Positions 1-5,593 of a stretch of 7,087 nt of DNA are shown piece by piece (the first letter of the stretch is position 1; the number at the start of each line of letters is the position of its first letter). The DNA is from an uncultured Ruminococcus sp. Lineage in GTDB: Bacteria > Bacillota > Clostridia > Oscillospirales > Ruminococcaceae. Under the pieces are notes generated by a model. It worked only from the letters and a program-made list of their open reading frames with translations, was not told the DNA's origin and ran no database searches. The translations under genes and the position numbers were made by a program. The stretch covers positions 1 to 7,087 of the forward strand of contig CAMWHN010000113.1 of NCBI GenBank assembly GCA_947174085.1, given 5' to 3'.

Positions 1-9
1 TGATACAAT
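1..9 (+). promoter_or_regulatory. Extended -10 element of first LRR-dockerin gene (partial promoter)
   Basis: TGATACAAT reads as an extended -10 (TG-N-TACAAT). The same sequence lies at the equivalent place before the second LRR-dockerin gene, where a -35 box can also be seen. Here the -35 lies outside the window. Transcription would start near position 16, leaving a 5' leader of about 30 nt with the ribosome site AGGAGG at 31-36. Confidence 0.6.
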
Positions 10-88
10 AAAACTGAATATTTATATAATAGGAGGTTTTTAAATATGAGAAAATTAAAGGCTTTGCTTGCCAGTATCACAGCATTAT
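1..88 (+). repeat. Direct repeat, left copy: promoter/leader/signal-peptide block
   Basis: Positions 1-88 match 2446-2533 at 86 of 88 bases (differences at 45 and 78). The block covers the extended -10, the whole 5' leader, the ribosome site and the first 14 codons. Identity falls off further into the signal peptide. The window begins exactly at this point, so the repeat may extend further left. Confidence 0.92.
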
Positions 89-2310
89 CCTGTTTGTGTG
101 CAGGCTGTTTGCCAATGGCTGAACAGATTCCGCTAATGCATTCTATTTTTGCAAGTGCAGAAGAAATTGTTACTTCTGGGACATGTGGGGAAAATTTAAC
201 TTGGAATCTTGAAGAATCTACAGGAACACTAACAATTAGTGGAACTGGTGCAATGACAGATTTTGCTTCTTTTAGGATATCTGACAGAACTTTCGCTCCT
301 TGGGATAATATGGAGTTTAAACATGTTATCATTGAAGATGGTGTAACAACAATTGGAAATGGAGCTTTTTGGGGAGGTACTTTTTTAGATATCACAATTC
401 CAGATAGTGTCACATCAATTGGAGAGCGGGCTTTTTTTGCTACTGCTTTAGAATCTATCACAATTCCAGATAGTGTCACATCAATTGGAGCGCAGGCTTT
501 TCTCTGGTGTGGTCATTTACAATCTGTCAAACTGTCAAATAATATAACCACAATTGAAGCTGGTACTTTTGACGGTTGTAAATCTTTAACATTTATTGAA
601 ATTCCAGATGGTGTGACAACAATAGGAGAGTATGCTTTTAGTGAATGTGCTGTAGTAGCCGTCTGGATTCCAGATAGTGTGACAACAATCGGAGATGGTG
701 CTTTTTATAGTTGTAGTAATTTAATACGCGCCACAATTCCAGATAGTGTGACAGCAATCGGAAAAAAGGCTTTTCATAGTTGTAGTGCTTTAACATCCGT
801 CACAATTCCAGATGGTGTGACAGCAATCGAAGATGGAGTTTTTACTTGGTGTAGTGCTTTAGAATCTATTGTCATTCCAGATGGTGTGACAACAATCGGA
901 GATAACGCTTTTTATGGTTGTAGTTCTTTAGAATCTATTGACATTCCAGATAGTGTGACAGCAATTGGAACTACGGCTTTCCTGGGTACAGCATGGCGAA
1001 ACAACCAATGCACTACAGTCGTAATAAATGAAAGCCAACCAATCATTATTAACGGGATTTTAATTGATGGCACATCATATGTGGCGGAAATTCAAAAGGT
1101 GGCAGTCATTCCAGATGATGTGACAGCAATCGCAGGAGGGGCTTTTCTTGATTGTTCATTTTTAAAATCTGTCGAAATTCCATATAGTGTAACAAAAATT
1201 GGCTCGAAAGCTTTTTCTAATTGTACTGCTTTAAAATTTATCGAAATTCCAGATGGTGTGACAGCAATTGAAAATTATACTTTTGAGGGTTGTGAATCTT
1301 TAACATTTGCCATAATTCCAGATAGTGTAACATCAATCGGATATGAGGCTTTTCGTAAATGTACTGCTTTAGAATCTATTGACATTCCAGATAGTGTGAC
1401 ATCAATCGGAAGGTATGCTTTTAAGGATTGTGAATCTTTAACATCTATTACAATTCCAGATAGTGTGACATCAATTGGACATGATGCTTTTACGAATACA
1501 CCATGGCTGGAAGCCAAAAGAAATGAAAATCCACTTGTCATTATTAACGGAATTTTAATTGATGGTATAACATGCGAAGGGGAAGTTATTATCCCAGATG
1601 GTGTGACAAAAATCGGAGGAGCTACTTTTAAGAATTGTTCTGCTTTAACATCTGTCACAATTCCAGATAGTGTCACATCAATTGGAGATGATGCTTTTTG
1701 GGGCTGTGACGCTTTAACATCTGTCACAATTCCAGATAATGTGACAGAAATTGGTGAGTTTGCTTTTTATGGCTGTGACGCTTTAACATCTGTCACAATT
1801 CCAAATAGTGTGACAGAAATTGGTGAGTTTGCTTTTTGTTGGTGTTCCTCTTTAACATCTGTCACGATTCCAGATAGTGTCACATTAATTGGAAGAGAGG
1901 CTTTTGAGGATTGTAGGGCTTTAACATCTATTACAATTGAAAATCCAGAATGTGTAATTGGTCCTCCTGTTGAATCTCCTTATAGTATTCCTTTTCATTA
2001 TGAAGATATAATTCCTGATACAGCTACTATCTATGGATATGACAATTCCACAGCAGAAGCTTATGCTAAAAAATACAACAGAAATTTCGTTTCTCTTGGA
2101 ACAGCTCCTGAAACGTCAACTACAGAAATTCTCACAGGAGACGCTAACAAAGACGGGGAATTTAATGTATTAGATATAATTGTATTGCAAAAGTGGTTAC
2201 TAGGTTCAGGGAATCTGCCCAACTGGCAAGCAGTGGATTTCAATCATGACGGAATCATTAACATATTTGATTTGGTGTTAGCAAAAAATTATTTAAAAAA
2301 TTCAGAATAA
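46..2310 (+). CDS. Secreted BspA-type leucine-rich repeat protein with C-terminal type I dockerin (copy 1)
   Basis: This is a 754-aa exported protein. Residues 1-38 form a Sec signal peptide (basic MRKLK start, hydrophobic core, probable cleavage after ASA at 36-38). A small N-terminal module follows (SGTCGENLTWN, then GTLTISGTGAM). From about residue 94 to 629 there are about 21 LRR_5 (BspA-like) units of about 23 residues, consensus IPDSVTsIGxxAFxxCxxL. The array is interrupted near residues 314-353 and 484-513 by a segment centred on INGILIDG. A cap with IYGYDNSTAEAYAK leads to a type I dockerin (699-754) with two calcium loops: D699/N701/D703/N707/D710 and D731/N733/D735/N739/D742. Dockerins bind cohesins, so the protein is probably attached to a cellulosome-like scaffold or cell-surface anchor. 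BspA-type repeats are linked to adhesion or protein-ligand binding; no catalytic domain is visible. The ATG is fixed by AGGAGG at 31-36 with 9-nt spacing. The gene ends at its own terminator. The ligand is unknown. Confidence 0.93.
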   Translation: MRKLKALLASITALSCLCAGCLPMAEQIPLMHSIFASAEEIVTSGTCGENLTWNLEESTGTLTISGTGAMTDFASFRISDRTFAPWDNMEFKHVIIEDGVTTIGNGAFWGGTFLDITIPDSVTSIGERAFFATALESITIPDSVTSIGAQAFLWCGHLQSVKLSNNITTIEAGTFDGCKSLTFIEIPDGVTTIGEYAFSECAVVAVWIPDSVTTIGDGAFYSCSNLIRATIPDSVTAIGKKAFHSCSALTSVTIPDGVTAIEDGVFTWCSALESIVIPDGVTTIGDNAFYGCSSLESIDIPDSVTAIGTTAFLGTAWRNNQCTTVVINESQPIIINGILIDGTSYVAEIQKVAVIPDDVTAIAGGAFLDCSFLKSVEIPYSVTKIGSKAFSNCTALKFIEIPDGVTAIENYTFEGCESLTFAIIPDSVTSIGYEAFRKCTALESIDIPDSVTSIGRYAFKDCESLTSITIPDSVTSIGHDAFTNTPWLEAKRNENPLVIINGILIDGITCEGEVIIPDGVTKIGGATFKNCSALTSVTIPDSVTSIGDDAFWGCDALTSVTIPDNVTEIGEFAFYGCDALTSVTIPNSVTEIGEFAFCWCSSLTSVTIPDSVTLIGREAFEDCRALTSITIENPECVIGPPVESPYSIPFHYEDIIPDTATIYGYDNSTAEAYAKKYNRNFVSLGTAPETSTTEILTGDANKDGEFNVLDIIVLQKWLLGSGNLPNWQAVDFNHDGIINIFDLVLAKNYLKNSE
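325..1932 (+). repeat. LRR-coding repeat array of copy 1 (~69-bp period, ~21 units)
   Basis: The array is built of roughly 69-bp units, each containing a variant of ATTCCAGATAGTGTGACA followed by CAATTGGA. Most units keep their length in multiples of three. One unit near 391-456 is 66 bp, and a 34-bp stretch at 391-424 recurs exactly at 457-490. The array is broken by non-repeat inserts at about 985-1104 and 1495-1584. Such DNA-level similarity would allow in-frame gain or loss of units by recombination or slippage (inference). Confidence 0.9.
1702..1839 (+). repeat. Near-perfect 69-bp tandem duplication within the LRR array
   Basis: Positions 1702-1770 and 1771-1839 differ at only 3 of 69 bases by direct comparison. 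Each encodes one full LRR unit containing GCDALTSVTIP and GEFAF. They are much more alike than most other pairs of units here, which suggests the most recent unit duplication in this gene. Confidence 0.88.
2143..2249 (+). repeat. Direct repeat, dockerin-coding segment of copy 1
   Basis: Positions 2143-2249 match 3832-3938 at 106 of 107 bases (single difference at 2211/3900), so third codon positions are conserved too. Weaker but clear similarity extends on both sides from about 2041 to about 2300. This is best explained by recent duplication or gene conversion of the dockerin end. Confidence 0.92.
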
Positions 2311-2313
2311 TAG

Positions 2314-2341
2314 AAAGCAACCTTTTGACAGGTTGCTTTTT
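2314..2341 (+). terminator. Rho-independent terminator after LRR-dockerin copy 1
   Basis: A 10-bp perfect stem (AAAGCAACCT at 2314-2323 pairing with AGGTTGCTTT at 2330-2339) with a 6-nt loop runs into a T tract at 2337-2341. It lies a few bases past the stop codon and should separate copy 1 from copy 2, making them independent transcripts. Confidence 0.92.
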
Positions 2342-2425
2342 GTTATAAATGCACGAAAAACGATTAATTTTTTATGTATATAATATAAAAATTAACATAA
2401 AACTGCAAAATTTGCCCAAAATTAC

Positions 2426-2454
2426 TTGTTTTATTGTTTGTTTTATGATACAAT
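2426..2454 (+). promoter_or_regulatory. Promoter of LRR-dockerin copy 2
   Basis: TTGTTT (2426-2431), a 17-bp spacer and TACAAT (2449-2454), with TG one base upstream of the -10 (extended -10), fit a sigma-A promoter. The predicted start is near 2461, with AGGAGG at 2476-2481. The rest of the 2342-2425 spacer is plain AT-rich sequence in which I see no gene or hairpin. Confidence 0.7.
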
Positions 2455-2533
2455 AAAACTGAATATTTATATAATAGGAGGTTTTTAAACATGAGAAAAT
2501 TAAAGGCTTTGCTTGCCAGTATGACAGCATTAT
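2446..2533 (+). repeat. Direct repeat, right copy: promoter/leader/signal-peptide block
   Basis: This is the second copy of the 1-88 block (86 of 88 identical). It starts at the extended -10 and covers the leader, ribosome site and first 14 codons of the second gene. The -35 of copy 2 lies just outside it, so whether the -35 is shared cannot be judged from this window. Confidence 0.92.
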
Positions 2534-3999
2534 TATGTTTCTGTGCAAGCTGTTTACCAATCGCTGAACAAATTAAGCCAATGCATTCTATTGTTGCAGA
2601 TGCAGAGGATACAGAACTTGTTACTTCAGGGACATGTGGGGAAAATCTGACCTGGAATTTTGACACATCCACAGGAACACTGACGATTAGTGGAACTGGT
2701 GAAATGGAAGATTATAATACCGCTAATGGATTTATATGGCGGAAATGTAATATACAAAAAGTTATACTTGAAGATGGTGTGACAACAATTGAATGGGGAG
2801 CTTTTGCTCATTGTTCTGCTTTAACATCTGTTATCATTCCAGATAGTGTGACAACAATAGGAGAGAGTGCTTTTAACGATTGTACTGCTTTAGAATCCAT
2901 CATAATTCCAGACAGTGTGACAGTAATTGGACGTGAGGCTTTTAAGAATACACCATGGCTGGAAACCAAAATAAATGAAAATCCAATGGTAATTGTCAAT
3001 GGGATTTTGGTGGATGGCACAACTTGTAAAGGTGATGTCATTGTTCCAGATAGTGTGACATCAATCGCAGATGGGGCTTTTTTTAGGTGTACTGCCTTAG
3101 AATCTGTCATAATTCCAGACAGTGTGACAACAATCGGACATCATGCTTTTGAAAAGTGTAAATCTTTAACATCTTTCACAATTCCAGATAGTGTGACATC
3201 AATTGGAGATTGTGCTTTTTCACAGTGCGAATCTTTAACATCTTTCACAATTCCAGACAGCGTGACAGCAATCAGAATGTCTACTTTTTCTGAGTGTTCT
3301 GCTTTAAAATCTATCACAATTCCAAATAGTGTGACAACAATAGGAGAGTGGGCATTTTATAATTGTTCTGCTTTAGAATCTGTCATAATTCCAGATAGTG
3401 TGACAACAATTGGAATGAGTGCTTTTCGTGATTGTACTGCTTTAGAATCTATCACAATTCCAGACAGCGTGACAAAAATTGGAATTTATGCTTTTTATGA
3501 GTGTTCTGCTCTAACATCCGTCATAATTTCAGACAGCGTGCCATCCATCGGATATCTTGATTTTGCGTATTGTACTGCTTTAGAATCTATCACAATTCCA
3601 GACAACGTGACAACAATTGGCTTTGGAACTTTTTACGGTTGTGAATCTTTAATATCTATTACAATTGAAAATCCAGAATGTTACATTGATAGCGATCCAT
3701 TTCCTAATATAGCTACAATTTACGGCTATGATAATTCCACAGCAGAAGCTTATGCTAAACAATACAACAGAAATTTCGTTTCTCTTGGAACAGCTCCTGA
3801 AAAGCCAACTACAGAAATTCTCGCAGGAGATGCTAACAAAGACGGGGAATTTAATGTATTAGATATAATTGTATTGCAAAAGTGGTTACTAGGTTCAGGC
3901 AATCTGCCCAACTGGCAAGCAGTGGATTTCAATCATGATGAGATGATTACTATATTTGATTTGGTGCTGGCAAAAAAATATTATTTAAAAAATTTATAA
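2491..3999 (+). CDS. Secreted BspA-type leucine-rich repeat protein with C-terminal type I dockerin (copy 2)
   Basis: This 502-aa paralogue of the upstream gene has the same order of parts. Residues 1-38 are a signal peptide with probable cleavage after ADA, followed by the SGTCGENLTWN / GTLTISGTGEM module. About 12 LRR_5 units span residues 91-390, with one INGILVDG-type interruption at 153-182. The same IYGYDNSTAEAYAK cap leads to a dockerin (447-502). The first calcium loop is intact (D447/N449/D451/N455/D458). The second keeps D479/N481/D483/D490, but has E484 where Gly is usual and T487 where Asn is usual, and an extra Tyr codon near the C-terminus (AKKYYLK versus AKNYLK in copy 1). The role is the same as for copy 1: a cohesin-docked binding protein of unknown ligand. 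The start is set by AGGAGG at 2476-2481. The last 19 bases overlap the convergent DUF1284 gene, and no intrinsic terminator is visible downstream. Confidence 0.93.
   Translation: MRKLKALLASMTALLCFCASCLPIAEQIKPMHSIVADAEDTELVTSGTCGENLTWNFDTSTGTLTISGTGEMEDYNTANGFIWRKCNIQKVILEDGVTTIEWGAFAHCSALTSVIIPDSVTTIGESAFNDCTALESIIIPDSVTVIGREAFKNTPWLETKINENPMVIVNGILVDGTTCKGDVIVPDSVTSIADGAFFRCTALESVIIPDSVTTIGHHAFEKCKSLTSFTIPDSVTSIGDCAFSQCESLTSFTIPDSVTAIRMSTFSECSALKSITIPNSVTTIGEWAFYNCSALESVIIPDSVTTIGMSAFRDCTALESITIPDSVTKIGIYAFYECSALTSVIISDSVPSIGYLDFAYCTALESITIPDNVTTIGFGTFYGCESLISITIENPECYIDSDPFPNIATIYGYDNSTAEAYAKQYNRNFVSLGTAPEKPTTEILAGDANKDGEFNVLDIIVLQKWLLGSGNLPNWQAVDFNHDEMITIFDLVLAKKYYLKNL
2761..3660 (+). repeat. 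LRR-coding repeat array of copy 2 (~69-bp period, ~12 units)
   Basis: This is the same unit type as in copy 1 but with about nine fewer units. One non-repeat insert lies at 2947-3036; it begins NTPWLE and contains NGILVDG, and it closely matches the second insert of copy 1 (1495-1584, also 30 codons). Sequence outside the arrays is conserved between the two genes, so the size difference comes mainly from the number of repeat units. Confidence 0.9.
3832..3938 (+). repeat. Direct repeat, dockerin-coding segment of copy 2
   Basis: Partner of 2143-2249 (106 of 107 bases identical). Downstream of 3938 the two copies diverge at the second calcium loop, and similarity stops close to 3995, just before the copy 2 stop codon. 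Confidence 0.92.
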
Positions 4000-4385
4000 T
4001 TTTCAATTTTCTTTTTTTGGCAAATAGTTAACCATTGGCAATTCACACAAATTTCAGAAATCGGCTTGCTAATTAAAATTTTTTTATAAATAATCTCACA
4101 AAATGCAGACCAGTTAAGCACTTGATTTTCTTGCAAATTACAAGCTTTTAAAACAGCTCTGTCATAGCGTTGTACTTTACAATCGCTGTCACAGAGCTGA
4201 TTTTTTTGATGTGGGCAACAAGCACAAATATAATCTGTTTTTAATACAAGTTTAATTTCTGGATTTTGTTCTTGCAAAATAGAAATAACATTTTTCATGT
4301 GCTGTGTGAAATTATCATCATAGCCCTTACCCTCAAAAAATGCAATACATAGTCCATGATGTGGACGAAGATTAAATTTTGACAT
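3981..4385 (-). CDS. DUF1284-like cysteine-rich protein
   Basis: This 134-aa protein of unknown function begins MSKFNLRPHHGLC, then FFEGKGY; the LRPHHGLC start and GKGY are what I recognise from the DUF1284 family. It has 11 cysteines, including C54-x-C56-C57, C65-x3-C69 and C113-x2-C116-x5-C122, a pattern that suggests metal or iron-sulfur binding (inference, not shown). No signal peptide or membrane segment is seen, so it is probably cytosolic. I chose the ATG at 4383-4385 rather than the upstream ATG at 4431-4433 because the family N-terminus begins there and a ribosome site (AGGGAG) lies 11 nt upstream. This start overlaps the end of bioY by 14 bp, so the two are probably co-transcribed and translationally coupled. 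The 3' end converges on and overlaps the second LRR-dockerin gene by 19 bp; the last residues (KFFK) are read from the opposite strand of that gene's end. Confidence 0.82.
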   Translation of the reverse strand: MSKFNLRPHHGLCIAFFEGKGYDDNFTQHMKNVISILQEQNPEIKLVLKTDYICACCPHQKNQLCDSDCKVQRYDRAVLKACNLQENQVLNWSAFCEIIYKKILISKPISEICVNCQWLTICQKKKIENYKFFK

Positions 4386-4917
4386 AATTTTTAATTCTCC
4401 CTGTGAGTAATATCGCAAATGCAAGTTTTGCAATATCTGGAATTAAAAACGGCGTGACACACATGCTAAAAACTTTTGTAAAACTAACAGCTTCTACTTG
4501 TCTGGTATATACTAGCATAAACCAAACTGACCCGAATAGATACATAAGAGCAATGCCTAAAATTAATATGAAAATTCTGAACCAAAGTTTTTCATGTAAC
4601 ATGATTTTTTCAGAAAGAGCATAAATCATTGCCATAAATAAAAAGCCGATTAAATAACCGCCTGTTGTGCCTAGAATCACACCTAAGCCACTGGAAAATT
4701 CAGCAAAGACTGGCATGCCGATTGCACCTAGCAATAAATAAACTAAGATTGCAAAAAAGCCTTTTTTACCGCCTAATAATTCTAGTGTACAGAATACGCC
4801 GAATGTCTGGAATGTAAATGGCACAAGTGTTGGCACTGAAATCCATGAACAGACAGCTAATAATGCGGAACAAATCCCTGTAAAAGCAAGTTCTCTTGTT
4901 GTAAATGCTTTTGTCAT
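4372..4917 (-). CDS. bioY: BioY family biotin transporter, ECF substrate-binding (S) subunit
   Basis: This 181-aa integral membrane protein has about six hydrophobic segments. BioY signatures are visible: PFTFQTFGV (33-41), GxxGMPVFAxxxxG (64-77), GTTGGYLIGF (83-92) and IPDIAK (159-164). BioY binds biotin in the membrane and works alone or with the shared EcfA/A'/T energising module, which is not in this window. I chose the ATG at 4915-4917, not the in-frame ATG at 4978-4980: AGGAGG sits 9 nt upstream of the former, the family N-terminus (TRELAFTGICSALLAV) fits it, and the latter falls inside the promoter/operator. Transcription should be repressed by biotin through the BirA-type operator overlapping the -35. 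The gene overlaps the following DUF1284 gene by 14 bp. No biotin synthesis genes are present nearby, consistent with scavenging, though the rest of the genome is not visible. Confidence 0.92.
   Translation of the reverse strand: MTKAFTTRELAFTGICSALLAVCSWISVPTLVPFTFQTFGVFCTLELLGGKKGFFAILVYLLLGAIGMPVFAEFSSGLGVILGTTGGYLIGFLFMAMIYALSEKIMLHEKLWFRIFILILGIALMYLFGSVWFMLVYTRQVEAVSFTKVFSMCVTPFLIPDIAKLAFAILLTGRIKNYVKI
4397..4402 (-). promoter_or_regulatory. Ribosome binding site of DUF1284 gene, inside bioY
   Basis: AGGGAG on the minus strand lies 11 nt before the ATG at 4385, within the last codons of bioY. It supports the shorter start and indicates coupling to bioY translation. Confidence 0.6.
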
Positions 4918-4926
4918 AAAAAGAAA

Positions 4927-4932
4927 CCTCCT
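4927..4932 (-). promoter_or_regulatory. Ribosome binding site deciding the bioY start
   Basis: AGGAGG on the minus strand is 9 nt upstream of the ATG at 4917. No comparable site precedes the longer in-frame ATG at 4980, which also lies at the -35 box. Confidence 0.85.
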
Positions 4933-4951
4933 GTGAATTAATATTAAAATT

Positions 4952-4980
4952 ATTATAGCATAGAAATTTTTATTTGTCAA
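4952..4980 (-). promoter_or_regulatory. Consensus sigma-A promoter of bioY-DUF1284 unit
   Basis: On the minus strand, TTGACA (4975-4980), exactly 17 bp and TATAAT (4952-4957) match the consensus perfectly. The predicted start lies near 4945, giving a leader of roughly 28 nt. A promoter this strong implies that control is by repression. Confidence 0.92.
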
Positions 4981-5005
4981 CTATAATTTAAAATTTAGTT
5001 GACAA
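4974..5005. promoter_or_regulatory. BirA-type biotin operator
   Basis: The 10-bp arms TTGTCAACTA (4974-4983) and TAGTTGACAA (4996-5005) form a perfect inverted repeat with a 12-bp AT-rich spacer. Read as TTGTCAAC-N16-GTTGACAA, it fits the known bacterial BirA operator form (TTGTnAAC, about 14-16 bp, GTTnACAA). The left arm contains the bioY -35 box, so biotinyl-AMP-loaded BirA bound here would block RNA polymerase. The other divergent promoter begins 22 bp beyond the right arm, so its control by this site is doubtful. Confidence 0.9.
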
Positions 5006-5027
5006 TTAAGTAATTATTCAAAAACGC

Positions 5028-5056
5028 TTGACAAAGTCATGAAATTATGTTATAGT
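5028..5056 (+). promoter_or_regulatory. Promoter of pheB-hom-DUF3781 operon
   Basis: TTGACA (5028-5033), a 17-bp spacer and TATAGT (5051-5056) form a strong sigma-A promoter with a predicted start near 5063. The leader is about 55 nt and holds no riboswitch, T-box or attenuator that I can recognise. It contains only a weak 5-bp hairpin (GTACA/TGTAC) around 5068-5086. Confidence 0.85.
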
Positions 5057-5117
5057 AAAATATGCAAGTACAAGTGTTTGCTGTACACGGACGATTTCAG
5101 ACCTAAGGGGGATTTGT

Positions 5118-5555
5118 ATGGAAAATCGGCTGATTGTAGTAGATGCATCTGTTTTGCCAGATGTGATTAGTAAAGTTCTGAAAGTAAAAGAATTAATTGC
5201 GAATCGAGAAGAAAAAAGCTCTGCTTCGGCTTGTAAACGTGTTGGCATTTCCCGCAGTGCGTATTATAAATATAAAGACTGTGTATTTTCTTATGAAGAT
5301 AAATTAACACAGCGCATTATGAATTTACATGCTGTGCTACAGGATAAAGCCGGTGTGTTATCTAATGTTCTTTCAGCACTTTATGATTTAGATGCGAATA
5401 TTCTAACAGTGAATCAAAATATTCCTGTTGACAGTGTGGCAACAGTGAATTTTTCAATTCGGCTGTGTGGTGAATTGCAATCGCCTGTTTTATTAAGACA
5501 GCAATTAATGCAAATTGACGGTGTTGTAGATATTAAAATATTATCAGGCGAATAA
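5118..5555 (+). CDS. pheB: PheB-like ACT domain protein (UPF0735 type)
   Basis: This 145-aa cytosolic protein matches the PheB/UPF0735 family in length and layout. A short helical N-terminal part contains ISRSAYYKYKD (44-54), a hallmark of the family and similar to a helix-turn-helix. A C-terminal ACT domain (about 68-145) carries the LQDKAGVLSNVL signature (74-85), where ACT domains bind amino acids. The exact role of the family is not established; in Bacillus the homologue is next to pheA. Here it is the first gene of an operon with homoserine dehydrogenase, 38 bp upstream, which suggests it senses an amino acid and modulates the aspartate-family pathway (inference). AAGGGGGA at 5105-5112 precedes the ATG closely. 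The symbol is by homology only. Confidence 0.88.
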   Translation: MENRLIVVDASVLPDVISKVLKVKELIANREEKSSASACKRVGISRSAYYKYKDCVFSYEDKLTQRIMNLHAVLQDKAGVLSNVLSALYDLDANILTVNQNIPVDSVATVNFSIRLCGELQSPVLLRQQLMQIDGVVDIKILSGE

Positions 5556-5593
5556 AAAATTATTTAAAATTATTTGAAAGGAATTAATTTATT

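Noticed and set aside
97..108. Possible lipoprotein lipobox (CAGC in copy 1, CASC in copy 2)
   Set aside because: The -3 position is Cys rather than Leu/Val/Ile, and a good signal peptidase I site (ASA or ADA) follows at residues 36-38 in both proteins.
1275..1727. 150-codon open frame on the minus strand within the first LRR gene
   Set aside because: It is an artefact of the periodic LRR codons read antisense (repeating PIDVTLSGI pattern), lacks a ribosome site and is fully inside a convincing gene. The same applies to 2808-3110.
2061..2243. Minus-strand open frames opposite the dockerin regions (also 3750-3932)
   Set aside because: They are near-identical to each other only because the dockerin DNA is duplicated; there is no start signal and no recognisable protein.
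2470..2475. TATAAT as -10 for copy 2
   Set aside because: It abuts the ribosome site (AGGAGG from 2476), so the start would fall at or past it; the TACAAT at 2449 with a 17-bp spacer to TTGTTT fits better.
2364..2672. Minus-strand open frames over the spacer and start of copy 2 (also 2372-2560 and 2626-2811)
   Set aside because: They run across the promoter and signal peptide of copy 2, have low-complexity AT-rich translation and no ribosome site.
4017..4041. TTGGCAA direct repeats around GTTAAC, suggesting an operator
   Set aside because: They come from two Cys-Gln codon pairs (TGCCAA) within the DUF1284 coding sequence and are not arranged as an inverted repeat.
4403..4624. 73-codon plus-strand open frame inside bioY
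   Set aside because: Antisense shadow of a well-supported membrane protein gene, with no promoter or ribosome site.
4999..5004. Second plus-strand TTGACA in the right operator arm
   Set aside because: No -10 at the correct distance; it arises from operator symmetry. TTGACA at 5028 with TATAGT is the credible plus-strand promoter.
5062..5106. Possible 14-codon leader peptide (MQVQVFAVHGRFQT) before pheB
   Set aside because: Its ATG coincides with the predicted transcription start, has no ribosome site, and the peptide has no run of Thr, Ile or Met codons typical of attenuators.
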